Below the pieces are notes generated by a model. It was not told the origin of the DNA, searched no databases, and saw nothing but the letters and a program-made list of their open reading frames with translations. Positions 32,248 through 42,295 of a DNA stretch of 61,805 nucleotides are shown here, piece after piece. Each line of letters starts with the position of its first letter. The first letter of the stretch is position 1. The DNA is from CAYVXE01 sp964455375 (GTDB taxonomy: Bacteria > Zhuqueibacterota > Zhuqueibacteria > Oceanimicrobiales > Oceanimicrobiaceae). A program made the position numbers and the translations under genes. The stretch spans positions 1 to 61,805 of the forward strand of contig CAYVXE010000013.1 in the NCBI GenBank assembly GCA_964455375.1. The letters run 5' to 3'.

Positions 32248-34284
32248 ATGTTAAAAAACGCTGTCTGTATGTTGTTGCAGGTGTTGTTTTTCGTACTGGT
32301 GAGTTACTCGCCGGCGCAGGAAATGGCAAAAGCCCTCAGTCCACGGCTGGCGAACTATGAAATGGATGTCCGTCTCGATGTGCCGCAACGCCTGGTGCAC
32401 GGACAGGAGATTCTCACCTGGACCAACAGCACGCAGAAGGCCACGTCGGAGCTGCAGTTTCATCTTTACTACAATGCCTGGCTGAATACGGAAAGCTCCA
32501 TGATGCGGTCGATTCGTTCCCGCAATTACAAGAAGAACCTTTCGGACTACCATGAAAATGACTGGGCTTACTGTAAAGTAAATTCTATTAAAACACTCGC
32601 CGATGAAGGCCGAACTGCTGCTGATTTAACGTCGCAAATGGCGTACATTCAGCCCGACGACGGTAACGCGCAGGACCGTACGGTCATGCGTGTGAACCTG
32701 CCGCAACCGGTAGGACCGGGTGAAACCATTCGTGTGCAAATCCACTGGGTCATTAAAGTTCCCAGAACATTCGAGCGCACCGGGAGGCGCGGTGACTACT
32801 TTTTAATCGGACAATGGTTTCCTAAGATCGGCGTTCTCGAAGAAAACGGCGTCTGGAATAGCCACCAGTTTATTCAGACTGAATTCTATGCAGATTTCGG
32901 TGTTTACGATGTTAAATTGACCGTACCTTCCGGCTGGATTGTGGGCGCCACCGGCAAAGAAATCGAGAAGACGATCAATGACGATGCGACAACCACACAC
33001 CATTACTACCAGGAAGATGTTCACGATTTCGTCTGGGTCACGACGCCACATTTTCATGTCTTCAACGAGACCTTTGCAGAGCCCGGTCTGCCAAAAGTTG
33101 ACATGCGGCTTTTGCTTATGCCGGATCATCTGGACAAGAAGGAACGCTATTTTGCTGCAACCCGTGCCGCCCTTAAACACTACGGCACCTGGTGGGGTGC
33201 ATATCCTTATGACCATATCACGGTTGTTGACCCTGCGTATGGGTCGGGAACCGGGGGCATGGAATACCCGACGCTCTTCACCGGCGGCACACGCTGGTTG
33301 TCACCGCCGGCCACCCGGTCACCGGAAGGTGTTACGGTACATGAAGCCGGTCATCAGTTCTGGTACGGCATCATTGCCAACAACGAGTTCGAAGATGCCT
33401 GGATGGACGAAGGGTTCAATACGTTCTCAACCACACGCACCATGGAAGCCGCTTATCCGAATCCTGTTCTCACCAGACGCTATTTTGAGGGGTTCATTCC
33501 TGTCGCTTTTCCCAGTGTGAGAGTCGCAGAACGCACAGATGGTGCGGACAGATATGGCGGATTGACATCCGTCCTGAAAATGGACCGGATGTCCACCAAA
33601 TCGTGGCAATACGGTCCGGAGACTTACGGGGTTAATTCTTACAACAAACCGGCGATGATGCTGCGTACTCTGGAAAATTATTTGGGGTGGGAGACATTTC
33701 AAAAAGTCATGTCGACCTATTTTGACCGCTGGAAATTTCGTCATCCCAAACCGGCAGATTTCTTCGCTGTCGTAAATGAGGTAAGCGGCAAAGACCTCAC
33801 CTGGTTTTTTGACCAGACCTACAATACGTCCAACATTTTCGATTACGGGGTCGGATTGGTCAAGTCTACACCTGTGCGTTCATCGAAGGGCTACCATGAA
33901 ACCGGCGGCGCTTTGCAGTACAGTGCAGGGAAAGATGAACCCGGTGCTAAGGCGGATTCCACCGGGCAGCAACGGTCTTTTGTGTTCGTTCGCCGCTGGG
34001 GTGAAGCTGTTTTCCCCATCGACATAAAAATATCATTTTCTGATGGAGACGAGGTTATGGAAAATTGGGACGGCAAAGATCGCTGGGTGAGGTTTGATTA
34101 TCTGCGGCCTGCAAAGGTAACACGCGTGCAGGTGGACCCGGAGAACAAACTGGTTCTCGATGTCAATCACACAAACAATAGCTGGACGGATAAACCGAAG
34201 GCCGCGGCTGCCGCAACAAAATGGGCTTCCAAGTGGATGATTTGGTTGCAAAATGTTCTGGAATTTTTCGCGCTCCTGTCTTAG
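32248..34284 (+). CDS. Secreted M1 family metallopeptidase
   Basis: A 678-aa gluzincin aminopeptidase with a signal peptide. The exopeptidase motif is GGMEYP (GAMEN-like) and the zinc site is H365-EAG-H369 followed 19 residues later by the third ligand E388 (HEAGHQFWYG ... WMDEGF). The C-terminal part after residue 580 is shorter than in cytosolic PepN and ends in a tryptophan-rich hydrophobic segment (WASKWMIWLQNVLEFFALLS) that could associate with a membrane. A GGGAGG site precedes the ATG. Follows M28 by 128 nt and precedes the membrane protein by 26 nt. Confidence 0.9.
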   Translation: MLKNAVCMLLQVLFFVLVSYSPAQEMAKALSPRLANYEMDVRLDVPQRLVHGQEILTWTNSTQKATSELQFHLYYNAWLNTESSMMRSIRSRNYKKNLSDYHENDWAYCKVNSIKTLADEGRTAADLTSQMAYIQPDDGNAQDRTVMRVNLPQPVGPGETIRVQIHWVIKVPRTFERTGRRGDYFLIGQWFPKIGVLEENGVWNSHQFIQTEFYADFGVYDVKLTVPSGWIVGATGKEIEKTINDDATTTHHYYQEDVHDFVWVTTPHFHVFNETFAEPGLPKVDMRLLLMPDHLDKKERYFAATRAALKHYGTWWGAYPYDHITVVDPAYGSGTGGMEYPTLFTGGTRWLSPPATRSPEGVTVHEAGHQFWYGIIANNEFEDAWMDEGFNTFSTTRTMEAAYPNPVLTRRYFEGFIPVAFPSVRVAERTDGADRYGGLTSVLKMDRMSTKSWQYGPETYGVNSYNKPAMMLRTLENYLGWETFQKVMSTYFDRWKFRHPKPADFFAVVNEVSGKDLTWFFDQTYNTSNIFDYGVGLVKSTPVRSSKGYHETGGALQYSAGKDEPGAKADSTGQQRSFVFVRRWGEAVFPIDIKISFSDGDEVMENWDGKDRWVRFDYLRPAKVTRVQVDPENKLVLDVNHTNNSWTDKPKAAAAATKWASKWMIWLQNVLEFFALLS

Positions 34285-34310
34285 AACTCATATTAGAAAA
34301 GAGGGTAGAA

Positions 34311-35267
34311 ATGAAAATTAGTCAGTCATTCTTTGATGGATTTCGAAAAGTTAACGGTACAAAGCGCTATGTTTTTTCGGCCTTTGGCCTGAATGTCGTG
34401 TTGGCCTTAATACTCGCCGGTTCTATGATGTCAACCTTGCAGCACTCCATGGGCCACAGCCTTACAGGTGAAAAAATGTTGCAAAGCTTCGATGATCTCT
34501 GGTATCTCAATTTTTCGGCGAAGGCGGAGGGACTTGCCAAAACCTTCAACCCCGCCGTGACGGGAATCGGCGCAGTCTTTGTCGGACTGAACAAGCTTGT
34601 TACCGGCAATCCACTCGACTATGCCACATCGGTGCTTGGACTTGGCTTTCTCTATTTGCTTATGTGGACGTTTCTTGCAGGTGGATTTATGGCAGTCTAT
34701 GCGGCGAAGGGGGAACGACCGGCATTTTTGCAACAGGCGGCTCGCTTCTTCTCAAGATTTCTCATTTTAGGACTCATGGCCGGCGTGCTCTACGTTCTGC
34801 TGTTTAAATTTGTCCTCGGTTGGCTCAACACCGCCGTGGAAGCTCTGACGCGTGAAACCATCGATGAACGCGTACATTTTGCTTACACTGTAGTTAAATA
34901 TGTCATTCTCTGGTTCCTGGTCATAAGCGTGAACCTGCTTTTTGACTACAGCAAAATTTTCACGGTTCTAACGGACCACGGAAATGCTTTCACGGCGCCG
35001 CTGCGGGCAGTCAAGGTGGTGTTCGGCAATTTCGGTAAAAGCTACGGGCTGTATCTGACGATTGGGCTGTTGTGGTCAGGTCTCATGCTAATCTACTGGG
35101 TTGCCGCACCGGGGGCGGGACAATCTCATTGGGTCACCATCTTTTTGGTCTTTCTGGTGGGACAGATCTACGTTTTGAGCAGAGTCTGGATTCGCTGTCT
35201 GTTTTATGCAGGCCAGACCTCGCTGTGCGCAGGGTTACTTTCGGACAACGGGCAGGCTGTGAACTGA
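34311..35267 (+). CDS. Polytopic membrane protein of unknown function
   Basis: A 318-aa protein with about six hydrophobic segments (for example residues 22-42, 120-145, 160-185, 205-225, 250-275, 282-300) and no motif that I recognise. Start ATG at 34311 follows AAGAGGG; the frame is open earlier but those codons lie within the end of the M1 gene. It is 26 nt after the M1 gene and likely cotranscribed with it, upstream of the propeller array. A role in the same secreted-peptidase module is inferred from position only. Confidence 0.75.
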   Translation: MKISQSFFDGFRKVNGTKRYVFSAFGLNVVLALILAGSMMSTLQHSMGHSLTGEKMLQSFDDLWYLNFSAKAEGLAKTFNPAVTGIGAVFVGLNKLVTGNPLDYATSVLGLGFLYLLMWTFLAGGFMAVYAAKGERPAFLQQAARFFSRFLILGLMAGVLYVLLFKFVLGWLNTAVEALTRETIDERVHFAYTVVKYVILWFLVISVNLLFDYSKIFTVLTDHGNAFTAPLRAVKVVFGNFGKSYGLYLTIGLLWSGLMLIYWVAAPGAGQSHWVTIFLVFLVGQIYVLSRVWIRCLFYAGQTSLCAGLLSDNGQAVN

Positions 35268-35383
35268 ATTGAATGCATCGATGGCAAAAGAATATAAACG
35301 ACTGATTTCTACCTTGCAAATCTTATTTCTTAAAGTTAGATTGTCGTGTGAACAGAAACCTCAATCCACGAAAGGTCAGTAAT

Positions 35384-38300
35384 ATGAAACAATTATCCTT
35401 CTCTAACCCTCTTAAACGTTATCAAACCCATGTGACCGGGTTAAAACTTTTTACCCGATTTTTGACCAATTTGTTGTTTGCCTTCTTGCTACTGATTTCC
35501 TGGAAGATCGTCCAGGCGCAATCCACGAACGATAACGCTTTGCCGGCCATGCGTTGGCGGCTTGTAGGGCCTTTACGCGCAGGTTGGGCATCGTCAGCAG
35601 TGGGTATTGCAGAGAAGCCCAACACGTTTTACTTTGGAGCCGTGGCCGGTGGTGTGTGGAAAACAGACAATGCCGGACGCACCTGGCAACCGCTGATGCA
35701 GCACGAAACATCGGCGTCCGTCGGTGCCTTGGATGTGTCCGTATCGAATCCGGACATTCTTTACGTTGGTACCGGTCAGGTGACCATGCGCTACGATGTG
35801 GTCTCCGGCGACGGTGTGTATCGTTCGGATGACGGTGGGAAAACCTGGGAAAACATCGGATTGACAGAAACACGTCACATCGGACGTATTCTAATCGATC
35901 CGAAGAATCCCGACCGTGTCCTGGTCGCGGCCATGGGGCACGCGTTTGACGCCAACCCCGAACGCGGGGTGTATCTTACGAACGATGGCGGCAAAAACTG
36001 GCAGCATGTACTTTCGGTAAATGATGAGACCGGCGCCGTGGATTTGGCCTGGGACCCCGAACATCCTTCCGTCGTTTATGTGGCACTCTGGCAATTCCGT
36101 CAGCATCCCTGGCTTGATTATTTCCAACCGCAGGAAGGCCCGGGCTCCGGCATTTATAAAAGCAAAGACGGCGGTGAACACTGGCAGCGGCTTTCGGGAA
36201 AAGGGTTGCCGCCTGCACCCCTGGGGCGCGTCGGTTTGGCGACGCCGCGTGGCGGTTCCGGCAAAACCGTCTATGCGACGGTCGCTTCATCCAAAGGCGG
36301 CGGATTCTACCGTTCAGATGATAGCGGCGAGACCTGGAAACTTTTAAATAAAGATGCCGAGCTGAGCAGCGATTATTTTTGCCGCGTAACGGTGGCGCCG
36401 GATAATCCGGACGTGGTCTATGTCATGGCGCGTTCCATCCACCGTTCAGACGACGGCGGACATACCTTCACCATCACGAAAGGTTCACCGGGTGGCGATG
36501 ACTACCATTTTCTCTGGATCAACCCGTCGCATCCGGACCACATGATCACGGCCGCAGATCAAGGTACGGTTGTAAGCGTCGATGGCGGCAAAACCTGGTC
36601 CAGTTGGTACAACCAGCCCACAGGGCAATTTTATCACATTGCCGCAGACGATCAATTCCCCTACAAAATTTACAGCGGTCAGCAGGATAACGGCACGGTA
36701 AAAATCACCAACCGTGGTCCGTACGGTGTGGTCGAAGAACGTGACTGGCGTCCGGTGGGCGGCGACGAACGGGATTATGAAGTTCCGAAACCGGGCGACC
36801 CAAACATCGTGTTTGGCAGCGGTTTGGGCGGATATATTTCGCGGGCTAATCAAGTGACGCACCAGGTGGCAAATGTTTCGCCCTGGCCGGTTTCCAGTTA
36901 TGGTGCTAAACTCAATACCGTGCGCTACCGCTACACCTGGATCACGCCGCTGGCATTTTCACCGTTAGGAAAGCACGCGTTGTATTTTGGTGCGCAGGTA
37001 CTTTTTCGCTCTCTGGATGATGGCGATCACTGGGAGACGGTGAGTCCGGATCTGAGCCGCAAGAAATCCGACGCCAAAAATTGTGCTAATCCCAGTCTTG
37101 ACGAAGCGCTCGATTGCGGTTATGGCGTCATTTACACCATCGCCCCCTCACCGCTGTCGGAAGGCGTCATCTGGGTGGGTACGGATGACGGACTCATTCA
37201 CCTTACCACCGATGGCGGCGAGACGTGGCAAAACGTGACGCCGGAAACAATATCTCCCTGGGGCCGCATCGATGCAATTGCGCCTTCGCCGTTCTCTGTG
37301 CATGCCGCTTACGCTGCTGTGGATTTGCATCGTACCGGAAAGTTTACGCCGATAATTTTGAAGACCAAAGACGACGGGAAAAGCTGGCAGAGCATCACTA
37401 CCGGGTTGCCTGCGGATCAGTTCGTCTTCTCAGTGCGCACGGATCCGGTGCGCGAGGGTCTGCTTTATGCCGCCACCAACCGCAGCGTGTTTGTGTCATT
37501 TGATGACGGCGGCAAGTGGCAATCCCTGGCGTTCAATCTGCCGACGACTTCGGTACGAGATCTTCTGGTGCATCAGGGTGACCTCATTGCCGGTACGCAG
37601 GGTCGTGGTATTTGGGTGTTGGACGATCTGGCTCCGTTGCGTGAGATGCGACCGGGACTGGCTTCCGAACCGGTACATTTGTTTCATCCCACACCGGCAT
37701 TGCGTTTGCGCAATGAAAACCATGACACCCCGCCACCGCCTTCCACGCCTCTCGGTCAGAACCCGCCTACGGGAGCAGTGATTGACTACTGGCTGAAAGA
37801 AGCCGCACCGAAACCGGTGGCACTTATCGTCCGGGATTCTTCCGGGCAAGTTGTGCGGACTTTTTCCAGTGCTGACAAACCGGAAGCTCTGACCGCAAAT
37901 AGATATTTTCAGTTGGGATGGGTTGCAAAGGAGATGCAGCTTTCGCAAGAGGCGGGCATGCACCGTTTCATTTGGGATCTTCGCTACCCCCGTCCGGCAG
38001 CACTTGCCTACAATTACAAAATCGCCGCGGTCTGGCACGATGGCACCCCGATCGATCCGCGGGGAGCTCTTGTCCTGCCCGGTCACTACACCGTATCTTT
38101 GAAAGTCGGCGGCAAGGAATACACGCAGCCACTTTCGGTAAAGCTCGACCCGCGCGTACATGTACAACCGGAGGCACTGCAGCAACAATTGGAACTGGCA
38201 CAGACTATCAGCGCTTTACTGAACAAAGTGGTTACCACGTACCATGCCGCAGATCAGATGTTAAAGACGAAGAAAAAAACCGGCGCGCCTGAAGCAGACA

Positions 38301-38488
38301 TCAATTCCCTTACGACCTTAACGACAAAGGGACATCCGAGTCTGGCCTCGGTTGCGGGTGTTCTGGCAAATCTGGTAAATGTCGTACAGATGGCAGATGC
38401 TGCTCCAACGCAGGGACAGCGGGCTGCTTTCACACATTATAAAGAACAATTTAACGGACTTTTAAAGCAGTGGGAAAAGATAAAATAA
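35384..38488 (+). CDS. Sortilin/VPS10-like BNR beta-propeller protein, paralogue 1
   Basis: A 1,034-aa exported protein whose signal ends near KIVQAQ. About eleven Asp-box repeats are visible, such as WKTDNAGRTW, YRSDDGGKTW, YLTNDGGKNW, YKSKDGGEHW, YRSDDSGETW, LTTDGGETW and FVSFDDGGKW, giving two stacked propellers over residues 40-740. Conserved blocks shared with the other three paralogues are GGDDYHFLWINP, YNQPTGQFYH and GQQDNGT. The C-terminus has a beta domain (FIWDLRYPRPA, LPGHYTVSL) and a helical tail. It is often annotated as a glycosyl hydrolase, but no catalytic residues for that can be shown. The frame opens at a GTG at 35348; ATG 35384 fits the signal peptide better. Confidence 0.85.
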   Translation: MKQLSFSNPLKRYQTHVTGLKLFTRFLTNLLFAFLLLISWKIVQAQSTNDNALPAMRWRLVGPLRAGWASSAVGIAEKPNTFYFGAVAGGVWKTDNAGRTWQPLMQHETSASVGALDVSVSNPDILYVGTGQVTMRYDVVSGDGVYRSDDGGKTWENIGLTETRHIGRILIDPKNPDRVLVAAMGHAFDANPERGVYLTNDGGKNWQHVLSVNDETGAVDLAWDPEHPSVVYVALWQFRQHPWLDYFQPQEGPGSGIYKSKDGGEHWQRLSGKGLPPAPLGRVGLATPRGGSGKTVYATVASSKGGGFYRSDDSGETWKLLNKDAELSSDYFCRVTVAPDNPDVVYVMARSIHRSDDGGHTFTITKGSPGGDDYHFLWINPSHPDHMITAADQGTVVSVDGGKTWSSWYNQPTGQFYHIAADDQFPYKIYSGQQDNGTVKITNRGPYGVVEERDWRPVGGDERDYEVPKPGDPNIVFGSGLGGYISRANQVTHQVANVSPWPVSSYGAKLNTVRYRYTWITPLAFSPLGKHALYFGAQVLFRSLDDGDHWETVSPDLSRKKSDAKNCANPSLDEALDCGYGVIYTIAPSPLSEGVIWVGTDDGLIHLTTDGGETWQNVTPETISPWGRIDAIAPSPFSVHAAYAAVDLHRTGKFTPIILKTKDDGKSWQSITTGLPADQFVFSVRTDPVREGLLYAATNRSVFVSFDDGGKWQSLAFNLPTTSVRDLLVHQGDLIAGTQGRGIWVLDDLAPLREMRPGLASEPVHLFHPTPALRLRNENHDTPPPPSTPLGQNPPTGAVIDYWLKEAAPKPVALIVRDSSGQVVRTFSSADKPEALTANRYFQLGWVAKEMQLSQEAGMHRFIWDLRYPRPAALAYNYKIAAVWHDGTPIDPRGALVLPGHYTVSLKVGGKEYTQPLSVKLDPRVHVQPEALQQQLELAQTISALLNKVVTTYHAADQMLKTKKKTGAPEADINSLTTLTTKGHPSLASVAGVLANLVNVVQMADAAPTQGQRAAFTHYKEQFNGLLKQWEKIK

Positions 38489-38611
38489 TTACGAATCAAT
38501 TTAATTACGAATCAGGTAATTACGAATTACGAATCTTTGTGCTGCAAAGTAGCCCATAAGAATTAGGCCGTCGTGAAACAATTCGTAATTGAAGATTGAA
38601 GACTCGTAATT
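38489..38611 (+). repeat. Left flanking repeat of the four-helix-bundle cassette
   Basis: Starts at the stop of paralogue 1 with AATTACGAATC units and contains ATTCGTAATT near 38581, which is their reverse complement, so the repeat can fold on itself. Its last 27 nt (38585-38611) are identical to 39069-39095 on the other side of the gene. The blocks in between align with small indels. Confidence 0.85.
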
Positions 38612-38630
38612 CTAAGAGGAGGTTGGGTTG

Positions 38631-38990
38631 ATGAAGAAGGACAACATATTACAAAACAAAAGCTATGATTTTGCTTTGAGAATTATTAAAACGTACCAAT
38701 ATCTTTGTTCTAAGAAGAACGAATATGTACTGTCGAAACAGTTGTTACGGTCGGGGACGTCTATTGGAGCCAACATTGAGGAAGCGATTGGAGGTCAATC
38801 AGAAAAGGATTTTTTTGCTAAGATTTCTGTTTCCTATAAAGAAGCACGGGAGGCTCATTACTGGACAAGACTGCTTCGAGACAGTCGTTATCTCACAGAA
38901 AAACAGGCGAAATCTTTACTTGCACAGAACGAAGAGTTATTAAAAATAATGGGCAGTATTCAAAAGACGCTTAAACTCCGAATGAAATAG
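38631..38990 (+). CDS. Four-helix-bundle protein (S23/IVP family)
   Basis: A 119-aa helical protein. The blocks YDFALRIIKTYQYL, LLRSGTSIGANIEEA, EKDFFAKISVSYKEAREA, YWTRLL and an amphipathic end match the family first seen as 23S-rRNA intervening-sequence proteins, related in fold to the Avd accessory protein of diversity-generating retroelements. The function of the free-standing forms is not known. A strong GAGGAGG site lies 8 nt before the ATG at 38631. The gene is bracketed by direct repeats (38489-38611 and 38993-39095) between two members of an otherwise gene-dense paralogue array, which suggests insertion. Confidence 0.88.
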   Translation: MKKDNILQNKSYDFALRIIKTYQYLCSKKNEYVLSKQLLRSGTSIGANIEEAIGGQSEKDFFAKISVSYKEAREAHYWTRLLRDSRYLTEKQAKSLLAQNEELLKIMGSIQKTLKLRMK

Positions 38991-38992
38991 AT

Positions 38993-39095
38993 AAATTACG
39001 AATGACTTAATTACGAATCTTGGTGTTTCAAGGTAGTCGTTGAGAATCCGAACGTCCTTGAATAATTTGTAATTGAAGATTGAAGACTCGTAATT
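38993..39095 (+). repeat. Right flanking repeat of the four-helix-bundle cassette
   Basis: Begins AAATTACGAATGAC just after the stop and repeats the order of the left copy: AATTACGAATC, TTGGTGTTTCAAGGTAG, GTAATTGAAGATTGAAGACT. The two copies make direct repeats about 484 bp apart, with short AATTACGAAT inverted units inside. Confidence 0.85.
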
Positions 39096-39123
39096 AAATA
39101 AACTCTCAAAAAGGAACCTGTAT

Positions 39124-42100
39124 ATGAAACGTAAACTGATGCAATTCTCTATGGTCCTCCTGGTCATGCTGCTTGCAAGGGACATTCTGGCGCAAGGCAT
39201 TCCGGAAAATTCTTACTCAGCCATGCGCTGGCGCAACATCGGGCCTTGTCGTGCCGGTCGGGCGCTTGCAGCTTGTGGCATTCCGGGAAACGCCAGCACC
39301 TTCTATTTCGGTTCCGTGGACGGCGGCGTCTGGAAAACAACAAATGCCGGTTTGACCTGGGAACCCATTTCTGACGGACAGGTCAGCCCATCCATCGGGG
39401 CACTCGCTATCGCTCCGTCTGATGAAAAAATTATCTATGTCGGGACAGGCGAAGCAGATATGCGCTCAGATATCACTTACGGTGACGGGATGTACAAATC
39501 TGTGGACGGAGGTCAACATTGGCAGCACATCGGTCTTGAGGACACGAGACATATCGGGAAAATTCTCATCGATCCGCACAACCCGGATATTGTGCTGGTG
39601 GCGGCAGTGGGGCATGCTTACGGTGCGAATGAGGCTCGCGGTGTTTTTCGCACAACAGACGGCGGACACACCTGGGAGAAAGTGCTCTACAAAAATACCG
39701 ACACCGGTGCAGTGGATCTGGCCTGGGATGTGCAGAATCCGCAGGTTGTCTATGCAACCCTATGGCAAATACGCCGCATGCCCTGGGATCAATATCAACC
39801 TGAAGAGGGACCGAACGGTGGATTGTACAAATCAACGGATGCAGGTAAGACCTGGAAAAAAATAAATGGCCGCGGCCTGCCGGAAGAACCCTACGGCCGT
39901 GTGGGAGTGGCCGTCGTTGCGGGAAGTGGCGGGCAGAAAATTTTCGCCATCATTCATGCATTAAAAAAGCGGTCAGGTCTCTACCGCTCAGACGATGGCG
40001 GCGCTAACTGGCAGTTTATCAATGATGATCCAAGAATCATAACCCGCATGTGGTATTTCGGACGGGTCTTCATCGATCCGCACAATGCAGACGTTATCTA
40101 TATTCCAAGTCAGGGACTACTGCGTTCGACAGATGGCGGGAAAAACTTTACCGTCATCAAAAGTTCACCCGGCGGCGATGATTATCATTACCTCTGGATC
40201 GATCCGACGAACAGCTCCCGTCTTATCGTTGCCAGCGATCAGGGTACGGTGCTAAGCCTCGATAACGGACGTACCTGGAGCAGTTGGTACAATCAGCCCA
40301 CGGGGCAGCTTTATCACGTTACCACCGACAATCAATTCCCTTACCGCGTGTACGGGTCACAGCAGGATAATGGCACCGTTTCCATCACCAGTCGCAGCGA
40401 TTTCGGGGAGATTACCTTTCGCGACTGGTATTCGATCGGCGGCGGTGAGAGCGGCTATATTGCCGTAGATCCGCAGAATCCGAATATTGTGTACGGCGGC
40501 GGTACCTACGGTAGTCTGCATCGTTTCGATCATACGACCGGGCAATTTCAGGTGATCTCCCCCTGGCCTCTGCGCGTATTTCTTAAGCCGATACCGCAAC
40601 GTAAATTTCGCTTTGGTTGGACCTCCGCGGTCATTTTTGATAAATTCGATCCGACGACGCTCTACCTTGGCGCGCAAATGTTACTGAAGACTCAGGATGG
40701 CGGCTTACACTGGGAGCCCATCAGTCCTGATTTGACCGGTGCACAACCGGGCGCAAAAAATACATCCGGGCCGCTCACAACGGACAATGCCGCTGCCCGG
40801 GGTTGGGGCGTGATTTACAGCATTGCCCCATCACCGGTTCAGAGCGGCGTCATCTGGGTCGGCACCGACGATGGTTTCATACAAATTACCCGGGACGCCG
40901 GCAAACACTGGCAGAACATCACACCCGCGGGATTAAAGCCCTGGAGCAAAATCAGCCTCATTGAAGCATCCCCTTTTGACGCGGGCACCGCTTATGTCGC
41001 CGTAGACAGGCATCGCGTGGATGATTTCGCGCCTTACATCTACATAACCCACGATTTTGGTCAGCATTGGACGCGTGCCGATGCAGGCATTGGACCGCAT
41101 TCGTATGTGCATGTTGTGCGTGCAGACCCGGATCGCAAAGGGTTACTGTATGCCGGTACCGAGACCAGCGTTTCAGTTTCTTTCGACGAGGGCCGTCACT
41201 GGCAATCTCTGCAACTCAATTTGCCCACGGTAGCTGTGCGCGACCTGGCTGTCCACGATGATGATCTCATCGCGGCAACGCACGGCAGGGCATTTTGGAT
41301 ACTCGATGACCTGACGCCGCTGCAACAAGTAAACACGCAAGCGCTCACCTCGGCAGCGTACCTTTATCAGCCGGAACGTGCCATCCGCATCCGGCATAGC
41401 GTGAACACGGATACGCCGTTGCCGCCGGAAATTCCCCATGGAACAAATCCGCCAAACGGCGCCGTTATTGACTACAATTTAAACTTAAAACCGGCAGGCG
41501 AGGTTACCCTGGATATTTTGGATGCCGGTGGGAAATTGATCCGTCACTTCTCAAGTCAGGACCAGGCTCGACCTCCCCGAAAACCGCCTTATTTTATGGA
41601 TGCGTGGTTACCCCGTTTTGCGCCGCTGACCACACAGATTGGCCATAATCGTTTTGTGTGGGATCTTCGTTATCCATCGCCGCCAACGATGCACGAAGGG
41701 TACAGCATGGCGGCGAACGCCGGACGCGGAACCGTGAAGGTGCCGCTGGGGCCGCTTGTGCTTCCGGGTGACTACAAACTCAGGCTTTCGGTTGGCGGCA
41801 AAATGTTCGTACAACCGTTAAAAGTAGAAATGGATCCGCGGGTGCACATTTCCTCCAAAGCATTAAACCGTCAGCTCCAACTGGCGCTGCAAATCTGGAA
41901 CGGCATTTCGGATCAGAATGATCTCAGTACAGCGGTAACATCCCTGCGGGGACAGTTAGACAAACTGCCACAATCTCAAAAACTGAAACTGAAAGCAAAC
42001 TTAACCGCCATTCACCGGAAGCTTGAGAAGCTGGATGCGTTCCTGAAAGACGGCGGCCTGGCAAGTCTGGAGACGGTTGTTATGGGTGCAGACCGTGAGC

Positions 42101-42285
42101 CGGCACAGCAGATGTATGATGCTTTCGAAGTGATGAACGTAAAATTAGAACAGGCGCAGCAACAGTGGAAAGACATAAAAGTGAAGGATATCACCGCACT
42201 CAATAGCAGTTTGAAGAAAATTGGTTTGCCAGTCATTCAACTAACGTCGGTATCTTCCGACCATTTGGAAATTCCGGGTAATTAA
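39124..42285 (+). CDS. Sortilin/VPS10-like BNR beta-propeller protein, paralogue 2
   Basis: A 1,053-aa exported protein, signal ending near DILAQG. It is the closest relative of paralogue 1: YSAMRWRNIGPCRAGRA parallels PAMRWRLVGPLRAGWA, and GGDDYHYLWIDP, YNQPTGQLYH and GSQQDNGT are shared. Asp boxes include WKTTNAGLTW, YKSVDGGQHW, FRTTDGGHTW, YKSTDAGKTW and YRSDDGGANW. The C-terminal beta domain ends LPGDYKLRLSVGGKMF followed by EMDPRVHI and helices. An AAGGA site precedes the ATG. The next paralogue starts 10 nt after this stop. Confidence 0.86.
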   Translation: MKRKLMQFSMVLLVMLLARDILAQGIPENSYSAMRWRNIGPCRAGRALAACGIPGNASTFYFGSVDGGVWKTTNAGLTWEPISDGQVSPSIGALAIAPSDEKIIYVGTGEADMRSDITYGDGMYKSVDGGQHWQHIGLEDTRHIGKILIDPHNPDIVLVAAVGHAYGANEARGVFRTTDGGHTWEKVLYKNTDTGAVDLAWDVQNPQVVYATLWQIRRMPWDQYQPEEGPNGGLYKSTDAGKTWKKINGRGLPEEPYGRVGVAVVAGSGGQKIFAIIHALKKRSGLYRSDDGGANWQFINDDPRIITRMWYFGRVFIDPHNADVIYIPSQGLLRSTDGGKNFTVIKSSPGGDDYHYLWIDPTNSSRLIVASDQGTVLSLDNGRTWSSWYNQPTGQLYHVTTDNQFPYRVYGSQQDNGTVSITSRSDFGEITFRDWYSIGGGESGYIAVDPQNPNIVYGGGTYGSLHRFDHTTGQFQVISPWPLRVFLKPIPQRKFRFGWTSAVIFDKFDPTTLYLGAQMLLKTQDGGLHWEPISPDLTGAQPGAKNTSGPLTTDNAAARGWGVIYSIAPSPVQSGVIWVGTDDGFIQITRDAGKHWQNITPAGLKPWSKISLIEASPFDAGTAYVAVDRHRVDDFAPYIYITHDFGQHWTRADAGIGPHSYVHVVRADPDRKGLLYAGTETSVSVSFDEGRHWQSLQLNLPTVAVRDLAVHDDDLIAATHGRAFWILDDLTPLQQVNTQALTSAAYLYQPERAIRIRHSVNTDTPLPPEIPHGTNPPNGAVIDYNLNLKPAGEVTLDILDAGGKLIRHFSSQDQARPPRKPPYFMDAWLPRFAPLTTQIGHNRFVWDLRYPSPPTMHEGYSMAANAGRGTVKVPLGPLVLPGDYKLRLSVGGKMFVQPLKVEMDPRVHISSKALNRQLQLALQIWNGISDQNDLSTAVTSLRGQLDKLPQSQKLKLKANLTAIHRKLEKLDAFLKDGGLASLETVVMGADREPAQQMYDAFEVMNVKLEQAQQQWKDIKVKDITALNSSLKKIGLPVIQLTSVSSDHLEIPGN

Positions 42286-42295
42286 AGGAGGAATT

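Noticed and set aside
37496..38188. Antisense frame of 230 codons in paralogue 1
   Set aside because: Same reason: the sense frame has clear Asp-box repeats and a signal peptide.
38489..39095. CRISPR array or diversity-generating retroelement around the AATTACGAAT repeats
   Set aside because: Repeats are two long copies without regular spacers. No reverse transcriptase or template/variable repeat pair was seen.
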